DNA of 64,000 nt from contig NZ_CP006764.1 in NCBI RefSeq assembly GCF_000767055.1, forward strand, positions 1,302,001 through 1,366,000. The letters run 5' to 3'. The notes below the pieces were generated by a model. It was not told the origin of the DNA. It did not search any database and saw only the letters and a program-made list of their open reading frames with translations. Source of the DNA: Corynebacterium doosanense CAU 212 = DSM 45436 (lineage in GTDB: Bacteria > Actinomycetota > Actinomycetes > Mycobacteriales > Mycobacteriaceae). Shown one piece after another: positions 18,771 to 27,268 of the stretch; the first letter of the stretch is position 1; each line of letters opens with the position of its first letter. The translations under genes were made by a program, and so were the position numbers.

Positions 18771-19510
18771 CGATGGCGATTCTCTTCGTCACCGTCCTCG
18801 TCGGCGCGCTGCTGCAGCGTGTCTCGGGCATGGGCCTCGGGCTCATCGCCTCGCCGGTTCTAATGCTGCTGTTCGGGCCGATCGAGGGCATCCTCATCGT
18901 TAATCTGCTGGCGATGATCAACGCGGGCGCCTCGACGCTGACGCTGTGGCGCGACGTCGACTTCAAGATTCTCGCCGTCATCGGCCCCGCCCTCATCGCG
19001 GGCATCATCCCCGGCTCATTCCTTGTCCGCGAGCTGCCCACGGACCCGCTGCTCATCCTCGTCGGGCTCCTGCTGCTCCTCGCCCTGGGCGTGGTCACGG
19101 TGGGCAAGAGGTTTGTCCCGCCTATCGACGGCCGTCTGCCCGCCGCAGTCGCCGGTGTCATCGGCGGGTTCATGAACACCCTCGCCGGTGCCGCCGGGCC
19201 GGCGATCACCGTTTATGCGCAGGCGGCGCGGTGGGATCAGCGACGTTACGCCGCGACCCTGCAGCCGGTCTTCTTCATCGCCGGACTGGGATCGTTCTCC
19301 ATCAAGCTGCTGCTGGGTGCGGCGAGCTTCGGTTCCGTGGACCTGCTGGTCTGGCCGGTGGGGATCGTCGCCCTGGCGCTGGGCCTGTTCACGGGGGTGC
19401 GGGTCGCGCCGCGGGTGCCCAAACCTACGGGCCGGGCCATCGCGCTCTCGCTCGCGGGCCTGGGTGGTCTGACCGCCGTGGTCCGGGGCGTGCTGGGAAT
19501 GATGAACTAG
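18767..19510 (+). CDS. TauE/SafE-family sulfite/anion exporter-like membrane protein
   Basis: The 247-residue protein is almost wholly hydrophobic, with about eight predicted membrane helices in two inverted repeats, as in TauE/SafE (DUF81) permeases. The typical Gly-rich segments are VGALLQRVSGMGLGLIASPV at the start and GVIGGFMNTLAGAAGPAI in the middle. Proposed substrates in the family are sulfite and small organosulfur or C2 anions; nothing here specifies which. The ATG at 18767 overlaps the coaD stop; a second ATG at 18773 is also possible. Confidence 0.85.
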   Translation: MTMAILFVTVLVGALLQRVSGMGLGLIASPVLMLLFGPIEGILIVNLLAMINAGASTLTLWRDVDFKILAVIGPALIAGIIPGSFLVRELPTDPLLILVGLLLLLALGVVTVGKRFVPPIDGRLPAAVAGVIGGFMNTLAGAAGPAITVYAQAARWDQRRYAATLQPVFFIAGLGSFSIKLLLGAASFGSVDLLVWPVGIVALALGLFTGVRVAPRVPKPTGRAIALSLAGLGGLTAVVRGVLGMMN

Positions 19511-19593
19511 CAGGTCAGAGGTAGTGTCCAGGGGGTGTTTTATGCTGCACGGTGTTAGCGAACATCTGTTCCATTCCTCGGGGGAAAACCACC

Positions 19594-20862
19594 ATGCTCG
19601 ACGTACTCACGGACACCAGCCGACTCGCCGATACCGACCTCATCACACTCCTGCAGTCCACACATGTGGACTCGAACCGCCACTTTGCGGCCTTCCTGGT
19701 CTCGCTCGCGGAGTTTGACCGCCGCGGGTTCGGGCTGCGCGCCGGCGCGTCATCGACCGCCGCCTGGCTGGACCGGACCCTCGGTATCGCGCGGTCCACC
19801 AGCTACGGCTACCTGCACACCTCGCGGGTGCTCGCCGACTTCCCGCTGCTCACCGACAGGTTCCTCGCCGGGGAACTGTCCTACTCCAAGGTGCGCCTGC
19901 TGGAGCGCCATCTCACTGAGGACAACGAGGCCGATCTCGTCGCGCTGGCGCTACGCCTGACCTACCACGAACTTCGTTTGGCTCTGGCCGGGCGAGGAAG
20001 CGCTCCCGAGGGCCCGGCAAAGGATCGCTTGACCATCCGGATCGACGAGCATGGGCGCTACCTGCTCGAGGCCAACCTTTCCCCGGCCCTCGGGGCGCAG
20101 CTGGCGGCGGCCCTGAAACTCGGTGAGCTGGCCAGCCGGCGCGATATCGCCGAGATCGACCGGGAGCGCCTGGCCGACGATGAGCAGCTCAGCGGCCTAT
20201 TGGACGAGACCCCCGCCGCCACCCGCTTCGGCCAGGCCTCCGATGCACTCTCGGGCTTCATCGGGATGATGAACCTGGCGCGGTCCTCGACCTCCAGCGC
20301 CCAACGCGCGCCCGGTGCCCAGGTACAGGTGGTGATGACCGAGGACGGCCACGCCTTCCTTCCTGGCAATCCTGCCGCGCCAGCGGCTGCGCTCAGCGGT
20401 CTCATGGGCAACGCCGACTTCCGGGGCCACCTGCTTGATGCCAGGGGAGTGCACCTCAAGATGGGCCGCAGGCGAAGGGTGGTCAACGGAGGCCAGGAAT
20501 TGGCCCTGCTGGTGTCCTGGCTGTTCCAGTGCGCGACCCCGGGGTGCAGTCACACCCGGTTCCTCCAGTTCCACCACATCCGGGACTGGGCCCGGGGTGG
20601 ACTGACGGATTGTGAGAACCTCATCCCGCTGTGCTCCAGGTGTCATTCCATGTTCGCTACGGGGGAGCTACGGCTGGCGCATCACCCCACGGACGCGCAC
20701 CGCCTGGTGTTCGGATTCCCGGACGGATCGACATTCGTCTCTCGCAACCGTGGCCTTCCGCAACGGGACGACCGGGCGAAGCTACCGGCTATCGAGGAGC
20801 CGGAGTACCGCGAGTGGGGAGAAGGCTTCGACGAGTCCACAAGTGTGGACTCTCCGGCATGA
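19594..20862 (+). CDS. DUF222/HNH endonuclease-domain protein (13E12 repeat family)
   Basis: The 422-residue protein has an N-terminal DUF222 domain (about residues 10-250) and a C-terminal HNH nuclease domain with two CxxC-type metal sites: CATPGCSH, then FHHIRDWARGG, ENLIPLCSRCH. Proteins of this 13E12 type are scattered in multiple copies in Mycobacteriales and behave like mobile or homing genes, but their function is not settled. I start at the ATG at 19594, preceded by a GGGGGA stretch; a GTG at 19552 would add 14 residues. The coding sequence contains the palindrome AGTCCACA-NN-TGTGGACT near both ends, encoding STHVDS and STSVDS. It converges on the amino-acid importer genes and interrupts an otherwise metabolic neighbourhood. 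Confidence 0.85.
   Translation: MLDVLTDTSRLADTDLITLLQSTHVDSNRHFAAFLVSLAEFDRRGFGLRAGASSTAAWLDRTLGIARSTSYGYLHTSRVLADFPLLTDRFLAGELSYSKVRLLERHLTEDNEADLVALALRLTYHELRLALAGRGSAPEGPAKDRLTIRIDEHGRYLLEANLSPALGAQLAAALKLGELASRRDIAEIDRERLADDEQLSGLLDETPAATRFGQASDALSGFIGMMNLARSSTSSAQRAPGAQVQVVMTEDGHAFLPGNPAAPAAALSGLMGNADFRGHLLDARGVHLKMGRRRRVVNGGQELALLVSWLFQCATPGCSHTRFLQFHHIRDWARGGLTDCENLIPLCSRCHSMFATGELRLAHHPTDAHRLVFGFPDGSTFVSRNRGLPQRDDRAKLPAIEEPEYREWGEGFDESTSVDSPA
19655..19672. repeat. Palindrome AGTCCACA-CA-TGTGGACT, copy 2
   Basis: This copy lies in the 5' coding part of the DUF222/HNH gene, read in frame as QSTHVDS. Its arms are identical to those of the copies at 1422 and 20834; only the two central bases differ. 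Confidence 0.8.
20834..20851. repeat. Palindrome AGTCCACA-AG-TGTGGACT, copy 3
   Basis: This copy lies 11 bases before the end of the DUF222/HNH gene, read in frame as ESTSVDS. With copy 2 it brackets nearly the whole coding sequence (about 1.16 kb between them) in the same reading phase. Confidence 0.8.
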
Positions 20863-20892
20863 GTGGGGCAGCGTCCCGCTGAACCGGAGGAC

Positions 20893-21663
20893 CTACTTCA
20901 GCAGGGTCGACAGGAAGGACTGCGTGCGGGGCTCGCGGGGGTTGCCCAGCAGCTCGTCCGGGGTTCCGCGCTCGACGACGACGCCGGCGTCCATGAACAC
21001 GACGTCGTCGGCGACCTCGCGGGCGAAACCCATCTCGTGGGTGACCACGAGCATGGTCATGCCGCGAGCGGCGAGGTCCTTCATCACCTGGAGTACGTCG
21101 CCGACCAGCTCGGGGTCCAGCGCGGAGGTGGGCTCGTCGAAAAGCATGAGCTTGGGTTCCATGGCCAGGGCGCGCGCGATGGCGATGCGCTGCTGCTGGC
21201 CGCCGGAGAGCTGCATGGGGAAGGCGTCCGCCTTGTGGGCGAGGCCGACCTGCTCGAGCAGATCCATGCCCTGCTTCCTTGCCTCATCGGGCTTCACTCC
21301 CTTGACCTGGACGGGAGCCTCCATGATGTTCTCCAGCGCGGTGCGGTGGGGGAAGAGGTTGAACTGCTGGAACACCATGCCGATGTCCGCGCGCTGGCGG
21401 GCCGCGTCCTTCTCAGAGATCTCGTGGAGCACGCCCTCCTTCTCGCGGTAACCCACGAGGTCGCCGTCGACGTAGAGCCGGCCGGCGTTGACCTTCTCCA
21501 GGTGGTTGACGCAGCGCAGCATGGTGGACTTGCCCGATCCGGAAGGGCCGATGAGACAGGTGACGGTGCCTTTGGGCACCTGGAGGTCGATGCCCTTGAG
21601 CACGTCGAGGCGGCCGAAGGACTTCCACACCTGCTGGGCGTCGATCATGAGGTTCTCGGTCAT
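20893..21663 (-). CDS. Polar amino-acid ABC importer, ATP-binding protein
   Basis: This 256-residue GlnQ/HisP-type ATPase energises the importer made with the two upstream genes. Motifs are Walker [15 protein letters not shown]-loop [11 protein letters not shown], signature LSGGQQQR, Walker [15 protein letters not shown] and the switch His in VVTHEMGFA. The [11 protein letters not shown] and VTHEM segments are characteristic of the polar amino-acid subfamily. It starts 3 bases after the permease stop and is the last gene of the operon. The substrate cannot be read from the sequence. Confidence 0.92.
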   Translation of the reverse strand: MTENLMIDAQQVWKSFGRLDVLKGIDLQVPKGTVTCLIGPSGSGKSTMLRCVNHLEKVNAGRLYVDGDLVGYREKEGVLHEISEKDAARQRADIGMVFQQFNLFPHRTALENIMEAPVQVKGVKPDEARKQGMDLLEQVGLAHKADAFPMQLSGGQQQRIAIARALAMEPKLMLFDEPTSALDPELVGDVLQVMKDLAARGMTMLVVTHEMGFAREVADDVVFMDAGVVVERGTPDELLGNPREPRTQSFLSTLLK

Positions 21664-21666
21664 GGC

Positions 21667-22629
21667 TTAGTTGCCCCTCTGGTAGTTGTTCTCCGGGATG
21701 ACGGTGACGTTGCGGGGGACGCTGCCCTCCGCGTCGGCCAGCGTGGCGAGCTGCCGGCCGGTGAGCTCGCGGGTGGAGCCGCGCTCGAAGTACTTCTCCA
21801 GGTAGTGCTGGCCGATCATGAGCACCGAGGTGATGGCCAGATACCAGGTGGCGGCGACGAGCAGCAGCGGGACCGGCTCGAAGAGCGAGGCCGCGATGTC
21901 CGTGGAGCGGCCGTAGAGCTCGTGCGAGTAGGGGATGGCCACGACCAGGGAGGTGGTCTTGAGCATGGAGATGAGTTCGTTGCCCGTGGGCGGGATGATG
22001 ATGCGCATCGCCTGCGGCAGGACCGTGCGACGCATGGTCATGCCCCAGCCCATGCCCAGCGCCTTGGAGGCCTCGAGCTGGCCCGCGGGGACCGAGGAGA
22101 CGCCGGAGCGCACGATCTCGGCCATGTAGCCGGCCTCGTTGAAGCCCAGGCCGAGGAAGGCGAGGACGAAGGCGCTGGAGAGGACGTTCTCCAGCGACAC
22201 CTCGGTGAATCCGAGGTTGATACTTTGATAAATTGCCCCGAGCAGGCCCCAGAACACCAGCTGCACGTAGATCGGGGTGCCGCGGAAGATCCACAGGTAG
22301 ACCCACGCGATGCCCCGGAACACCGGATTGGGGGACATGCGCATGACCGCGAGCAGGACACCACCGACCACGCCGATGATCATGGCCAGGATGGTCAGCG
22401 CGATGGTGTGCAGGGCGGCCGTCGCGACGCGGGTGTCCAGCAGGTACTGCCGGTAGGTGTCCCAGCCGTAGGCCTCGCGGCCGAGGGCGTCGACGGCGAA
22501 CAGCACGGCCAGCGCGAGCAGGACAAACGCGAAGATCCAGCGGCCGGGGTGGCGCAGGGGCTTGGCCTCAATGCGCTCGGGACGCTCAGGGCGCCCATGC
22601 TGCTCGAGCCGGGTTGCGGGAGTAGTCAT
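21667..22629 (-). CDS. Polar amino-acid ABC importer, permease
   Basis: This is a 320-residue inner-membrane permease of the His/Glu/Gln family. A cytoplasmic N-terminal region of about 30 residues precedes several membrane helices. The EAA loop reads EASKALGMGWGMTMRRTVLP, and RGTPIYVQLVFWGLL is the typical start of the transport domain. It presumably forms a homodimer, since only one permease gene is present. The start directly follows the stop of the binding-protein gene (TAAATG). Confidence 0.92.
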   Translation of the reverse strand: MTTPATRLEQHGRPERPERIEAKPLRHPGRWIFAFVLLALAVLFAVDALGREAYGWDTYRQYLLDTRVATAALHTIALTILAMIIGVVGGVLLAVMRMSPNPVFRGIAWVYLWIFRGTPIYVQLVFWGLLGAIYQSINLGFTEVSLENVLSSAFVLAFLGLGFNEAGYMAEIVRSGVSSVPAGQLEASKALGMGWGMTMRRTVLPQAMRIIIPPTGNELISMLKTTSLVVAIPYSHELYGRSTDIAASLFEPVPLLLVAATWYLAITSVLMIGQHYLEKYFERGSTRELTGRQLATLADAEGSVPRNVTVIPENNYQRGN

Positions 22630-23526
22630 TTAGGAAAGTCCTTCCACGGGCTGTTCGTTGATCATCGCTTCGTCGATGAGGCCGTCCTCGATGCCCCACT
22701 GCGCCAGAATGTCCCGGTACGCACCGGTGTCGATGAGGTACTGCAGGGCCGCGGCAGCAGCCGGGCCGAGAGCGGAGTCCTTGTTCACCGCGAACCCGTA
22801 GGGCGCGGCCATGCTCAGGCCCCCGGTGAGCTCCATCTTGTCGTCGGAACGGTTGACGGCCCACGCAGTGACGGGGGAGTCCGCGCTGAGCGCGTCGGCC
22901 CGGCCGGTGAGCACGGCGAGTGCCGCGTTGTCGCTGGTGTCGTAGGACAGGACCGTGATGGGGTCCTGTCCCGACTCCTCGCAGGCCGCGGACTTCGGCC
23001 GGACGTCGTCGGTGTCGGAGACGGTGGTGCGCTGGACCGCGACGGTGAGGCCGCAGGGCTGCTCCGGGTCGATGTCGTCACCCGTCTGCTGCGCCCACTG
23101 CACGCCGGCGTACATGTAGTTGACAAAGTCGAAGGTCTGCCGGCGTTCCTCGGTGTCGGTGAAGCCGGAGATGCCCATGTCCACCGTCCCGGCCTGCACG
23201 GACGGCAGGATGAGCGCGAAGTCCTGCTCGACCGGCTGGTACTTCAGGCCCATGACCGAGGCGATCGCGGCGCCGAGGTCCATCTCCACGCCGATGACCG
23301 CGCCGCTGGAGTCCTTGAACTCGAACGGGGCGAAGGGCGGGTTGGTGCCGGCGGTGAGCACGCCGTCAGCTGCCGCCTCCGCGGGGACCATCGCCGCGAT
23401 CTCGAGCACCGTGTCCGGCAGGATGGGTTCCCAACCTTCGGGGTGTCCGTCCTCGGTGTTGGTCACGCACCCGCTCATCACGGTGGCGCTCGCCACCACG
23501 GCGGCGCACAACATTCTTCGGGTCAT
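22630..23526 (-). CDS. Polar amino-acid ABC importer, substrate-binding lipoprotein
   Basis: The 298-residue precursor has a lipoprotein signal with lipobox VMSGC (Cys at residue 20), so the protein is anchored outside the membrane. The body is a periplasmic-binding-protein fold of the amino-acid class (SBP_bac_3): TNPPFAPFEFKDSSGAVIGV near the start, IGVEMDLGAAIA, the Asp-containing VDMGISGFTDTEERRQTFDF, and DALSADSPVTAWAVN late. It is the first gene of the operon. Confidence 0.92.
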   Translation of the reverse strand: MTRRMLCAAVVASATVMSGCVTNTEDGHPEGWEPILPDTVLEIAAMVPAEAAADGVLTAGTNPPFAPFEFKDSSGAVIGVEMDLGAAIASVMGLKYQPVEQDFALILPSVQAGTVDMGISGFTDTEERRQTFDFVNYMYAGVQWAQQTGDDIDPEQPCGLTVAVQRTTVSDTDDVRPKSAACEESGQDPITVLSYDTSDNAALAVLTGRADALSADSPVTAWAVNRSDDKMELTGGLSMAAPYGFAVNKDSALGPAAAAALQYLIDTGAYRDILAQWGIEDGLIDEAMINEQPVEGLS

Positions 23527-23561
23527 GGGCGGTAATCCTATAATCCCGCCGACGTCGCACG

Positions 23562-23918
23562 TTAGTTGTGGTCTGCTAAAGACCGCTTATCGACGATCTT
23601 TTCCACCCGTTTGATACTGCGCGGCGGGAAGACCATCGAACGCACCCGCCATTCCACCACTCCGGAGACCGTCTCATCCGGGCGGTGGCGGTAGGACCTC
23701 ACCTCCACCCGCTCGCCGGGGCGCACGCGCCCGAAGGCCTGGCGGGTGCCGTCGTCGTCGGTGAGCCAGGCCTCCTGGACCTCGATGTCGCGCGAGACAT
23801 TGCGCAGGTACACACGCTTGGCGTGGCGTTCGATCGCCCACAGTTCGGAGGCGTCGCCGCGCAGGAGTTCCTCGCGGCGGGAAGTGAACGTGGACAGGAC
23901 GTTGCTCAGGGAGCTCAT
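23562..23918 (-). CDS. Hypothetical protein, 118 residues
   Basis: I do not recognise this protein. It is soluble and charged, with no signal peptide or membrane helix. The middle part (WAIERHAKRVYLRNVSRDIE) followed by a strand-rich segment suggests a small beta-rich domain. The start at 23918 begins MSSLSNVL; an in-frame start further upstream would run into the tRNA gene. It reads in the same direction as the tRNA and the amino-acid importer operon, 35 bases before the binding-protein gene. Confidence 0.6.
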   Translation of the reverse strand: MSSLSNVLSTFTSRREELLRGDASELWAIERHAKRVYLRNVSRDIEVQEAWLTDDDGTRQAFGRVRPGERVEVRSYRHRPDETVSGVVEWRVRSMVFPPRSIKRVEKIVDKRSLADHN

Positions 23919-23944
23919 GGAGCACAGGCTAACGCAAAGAGTGG

Positions 23945-24018
23945 TACCCCAGGTGGGACTCGAACCCACAACACACGGATTTTGAGTCCGTTGCCTCTGC
24001 CAATTGGGCTACTGGGGC
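23945..24018 (-). tRNA. tRNA-Leu (anticodon CAA)
   Basis: A full cloverleaf of 74 bases can be drawn on the minus strand. The acceptor stem GCCCCAG/CTGGGGT has one G-U pair. The anticodon stem is ACGGA/TCCGT with loop CTCAAAA, giving anticodon CAA for codon UUG. The T arm GTGGG-TTCGAGT-CCCAC is perfect. CCA follows the discriminator A in the genome (23944-23942). The variable loop is only 5 bases, unlike the long arm usual for leucine tRNAs. Identity is read from the anticodon. Confidence 0.9.
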
Positions 24019-24091
24019 GTGCGGGCCATACTTTAGCCGAGCGCCGCACCACCGAAGTAATCGCTCGGGCGCCTCAGTACACTCGGCAGAC

Positions 24092-26740
24092 GTGAGCGAC
24101 ACCAAGAGACTTCTGCTGATCGACGGCCACTCCATGGCGTTCCGGGCCTTCTACGCCCTACCCGCGGAGAACTTCTCCACCACCGGGGGCCAGCACACCA
24201 ACGCGGTCTACGGTTTCCTGTCGATGCTGGCCAACATCATTGCCGAGGAGCAGCCGGACCACGTCGGCGTGGCCTTCGACGTCGGGCGCAAGACCTTCCG
24301 CACCGAGATGTTCCCGGAGTACAAGGCCCAGCGCGAGGCCGCCCCGCCCGAGTTCAAGGGTCAGGTGACCATCATCGACGAGGTGCTGCAGACCCTGGGC
24401 ATCACCACGATGAGTGTAGAGAACTACGAGGCCGACGACATCATCGCCACGCTGGTCACCGCGGCGAAGCAGTCCGACTACGAGATCCTCATCGTCACCG
24501 GCGACCGCGACTACCTGCAGCTCGTGGACGACTCCACCACCGTGCTCTACCCGATGCGCGGGGTGTCCACCCTGCACCGCTTCACTCCCGCGGCCGTGGA
24601 GGAGAAGTACGGGCTCACGCCGCAGCAGTACCCGGAGTTCGCGGCGCTGCGTGGCGATCCCTCCGACAACCTGCCCAACATCCCCGGGGTGGGCGAGAAG
24701 ACGGCCACCAAGTGGATCCAGGAGTACGGCACCCTGGACGAGCTCATCGCCCACGCCGACGACATCAAGGGCAAAGCTGGCGACTCGTTCCGCGAGCGCA
24801 TCGACCAGGTGAAGATGAACCGCACGCTCACCGCGATGGTCACCGACATGGAGCTTGCGGTGGGCCCCGACGACCTCGACCTCAAACCCGCGAAGGTTTC
24901 GGAGATCGCCGAGCGTTTCGACGAGCTCGAGTTCGGCACCAACCTCCGCGAGCGCATCCTCTCCGCCGTGCCCACCGACAACTCCTCGCCCGCCGAGGCA
25001 GTGGTCGAGCTCGGCGACGTCGTCATCGACGAAGGCCCGCTCGACGAATGGCTGGAGCCACGCTCCGGTCAAGGCCTCGCCCTTTACGTTACCGGCAATG
25101 CGCAGCCCGCCCGCGGCGATACCACGGCGATGGGGATCGTCGATAAGCAGCGCCACGCCGTGGCCGTGGAACTGGCGGAGCTATCCCCGGACGAGGAGAA
25201 GGCGTTGGCCGCGTGGCTGTCCTCCGCAGACCCCAAGTACCTGCACGGTGCCAAGGCCGTGTTCCACATGCTGGCGGGACGTGGTTTCGAGCTCGCCGGG
25301 ATCGCCCACGACACGGCCATCGCGGCGTACCTGCTGCGCCCGGGCCAGCGCACCTACGAGCTCGGCGACGTCTACCAGCGTCATCTGCAGCGCCAGCGCT
25401 CCGAGCCCGACGGCCAGATGTCGCTCATGGGCGACACCTCGCTCACCGATTCCGCCGCGGCGATCCTCGAGCTCGCTGAGGAGCTGACCCGGCAGCTGCA
25501 GGACATCGACAGCTTCGAGCTCTACCGCGACCTGGAGCTGCCCCTGGTGGACATCCTCGCCCGGATGGAGGCCGCGGGCATCGCGGCCGACGTCACCGTG
25601 CTCGAGGACCAGCTCAAGACCTTCACCCAGCAGGTCGCTGACGTGGAGGAGCATGCTCGGGGGCTCGTCGAGAAGCCCGACCTCAACCTGTCCAGCCCGA
25701 AGCAGCTGCAGGAGGTGCTCTTCGAGCAGCTCGGCCTGCCCAAGACGAAGAAGACCAAGACGGGCTACTCCACCGCGGCAAAGGAGGTCGAGCAGCTCGC
25801 GGTCAAACATCCGCATCCGTTCCTCGACGACCTGCTCGCGCACCGCGAGTACCAGAAGATGAAGTCCACGCTCGAGGGCCTGATCAAGACCGTGCTTGAC
25901 GACGGCCGTATCCACACCACGTTCAATCAGACCGTCGCCTCCACCGGGCGCCTGTCCTCCACCGAGCCGAACCTGCAGAACATCCCCGTGCGCACCGAAG
26001 CCGGCCGCCGCATCCGCTCGGCATTCACCGTCGGCGAAGGGTACGAATGCCTGCTCACCGCCGACTACTCGCAGATTGAGATGCGGGTCATGGCGCACGT
26101 GTCGCAGGACCCCGGGCTCATCGAGGCGTACAAGGAGGGCGAGGACCTGCACAACTTCGTCGGCTCCCGGGTGTTCGACGTGCCCATCGACCAGGTCACC
26201 CCGGAACTGCGCCGCCGCGTCAAGGCCATGAGCTACGGCTTGGCGTACGGGCTCAGCGCCTTCGGACTGTCCCAGCAGCTGGACATCCCGGCCGGCGACG
26301 CCAAGGCCATCATGGAGAACTACTTTGAACGCTTCGGCGGGGTGCGCGACTACCTCACCGCGGTCGTCGAGCAGGCGCGCAAGGACGGCTACACCTCCAC
26401 CGTCTTCGGCCGTCGTCGCTATCTGCCCGAGCTAAACTCCGACAACCGCATCGCCCGGGAGAACGCGGAGCGCGCCGCGCTCAACGCGCCGATCCAGGGC
26501 ACGGCCGCGGACATCATCAAGGTGGCGATGATCCGGGTGGAGCGGGAGTTCCGCGCGCAGGACGTGAAGTCACGCGTGCTGCTGCAGGTGCACGACGAAC
26601 TAGTCGTCGAGGTGGCTCCGGGCGAGCTGGAGAAGGTCACCGCCATCGTGGAGAAGGAGATGGACGGCGCGATCACCCTGCGCGTGCCGCTCGAGGTGTC
26701 GGCGGGCACCGGGCAGAACTGGGACGAGGCCGCCCACTAA
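24092..26740 (+). CDS. polA: DNA polymerase I
   Basis: PolA (882 residues, GTG start) fills gaps and removes RNA primers. Residues 1-290 are the 5'-3' flap exonuclease (LLIDGHSMAFRAFYAL, YEADDIIATLV, ITGDRDYLQLV). Residues about 310-500 are the 3'-5' exonuclease-like domain, where the usual FDTET catalytic motif is replaced by a segment around LALYVTGN, so proofreading is probably absent as in other actinobacterial PolA. Residues 500-882 are the polymerase, with motif A DYSQIEMRVMAH, motif B RRVKAMSYGLAYG and motif C QVHDELVVE. It converges with the next gene with a 4-base overlap. Confidence 0.96.
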   Translation: MSDTKRLLLIDGHSMAFRAFYALPAENFSTTGGQHTNAVYGFLSMLANIIAEEQPDHVGVAFDVGRKTFRTEMFPEYKAQREAAPPEFKGQVTIIDEVLQTLGITTMSVENYEADDIIATLVTAAKQSDYEILIVTGDRDYLQLVDDSTTVLYPMRGVSTLHRFTPAAVEEKYGLTPQQYPEFAALRGDPSDNLPNIPGVGEKTATKWIQEYGTLDELIAHADDIKGKAGDSFRERIDQVKMNRTLTAMVTDMELAVGPDDLDLKPAKVSEIAERFDELEFGTNLRERILSAVPTDNSSPAEAVVELGDVVIDEGPLDEWLEPRSGQGLALYVTGNAQPARGDTTAMGIVDKQRHAVAVELAELSPDEEKALAAWLSSADPKYLHGAKAVFHMLAGRGFELAGIAHDTAIAAYLLRPGQRTYELGDVYQRHLQRQRSEPDGQMSLMGDTSLTDSAAAILELAEELTRQLQDIDSFELYRDLELPLVDILARMEAAGIAADVTVLEDQLKTFTQQVADVEEHARGLVEKPDLNLSSPKQLQEVLFEQLGLPKTKKTKTGYSTAAKEVEQLAVKHPHPFLDDLLAHREYQKMKSTLEGLIKTVLDDGRIHTTFNQTVASTGRLSSTEPNLQNIPVRTEAGRRIRSAFTVGEGYECLLTADYSQIEMRVMAHVSQDPGLIEAYKEGEDLHNFVGSRVFDVPIDQVTPELRRRVKAMSYGLAYGLSAFGLSQQLDIPAGDAKAIMENYFERFGGVRDYLTAVVEQARKDGYTSTVFGRRRYLPELNSDNRIARENAERAALNAPIQGTAADIIKVAMIRVEREFRAQDVKSRVLLQVHDELVVEVAPGELEKVTAIVEKEMDGAITLRVPLEVSAGTGQNWDEAAH

Positions 26741-27087
26741 CCCTGGTTGAGCTGGCTCAGCTGCTCACCGGGCGGAAAGGGGAGCCGGTACTCCGTGCCG
26801 ACATCGCCCACCGCATCGGTGAGTGCCGTGGTCACCACCACCTGGCGATCATCGAGGTGCCTGATCCGGACCACGTTGTCCGCGTGCAGGAAAGACCCGG
26901 TGAGAAAACTCAGGCCCCGTTCCTCCAGGACCGCCTCCGCCTCGAGCCATTCGTCCACCGGCTCCAGGTGCCTGCCGAGCCGGTCGATGGGCACACATCT
27001 GGGGGCGTGAGACTCCATGTCGATCCATCCGATGACCTCGCCGTCATCGCGGCGATGGGGGATCCAGGAGGCTGGGATCGTAGGCAT
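26737..27087 (-). CDS. Hypothetical protein, 116 residues
   Basis: I do not recognise a family. The protein begins MPTIPASWIPHRRDDGEVIGWIDM and looks like a small soluble beta-rich protein. It ends four bases inside the polA 3' end, convergent. A GTG at 27126 would add 13 residues. Neither start has a clear Shine-Dalgarno sequence, so the start is uncertain. The downstream half (HADNVVRIRHLDDRQVVVTT) is strand-rich. Confidence 0.6.
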   Translation of the reverse strand: MPTIPASWIPHRRDDGEVIGWIDMESHAPRCVPIDRLGRHLEPVDEWLEAEAVLEERGLSFLTGSFLHADNVVRIRHLDDRQVVVTTALTDAVGDVGTEYRLPFPPGEQLSQLNQG

Positions 27088-27268
27088 GAACCAATCATAG
27101 TAGGAGGATTCTGTAATAGGTATCACTCCCGGCTACCGCAGGCTGGGGATAACCCCGCTCGCGGAGCACTTGTCCACAGGCACGGGGCACGGTGACTGCG
27201 TGGTCGGCGGGCACGCGCCAGACTGAACACCGAACCGAACACAGTCTCAACTTCAGGGGGGAAATCCG

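Noticed and set aside
20863..23535. 890-codon plus-strand frame opposite the amino-acid importer operon
   Set aside because: The three importer genes on the other strand have complete ABC motifs; this frame is the mirror of their codon bias.
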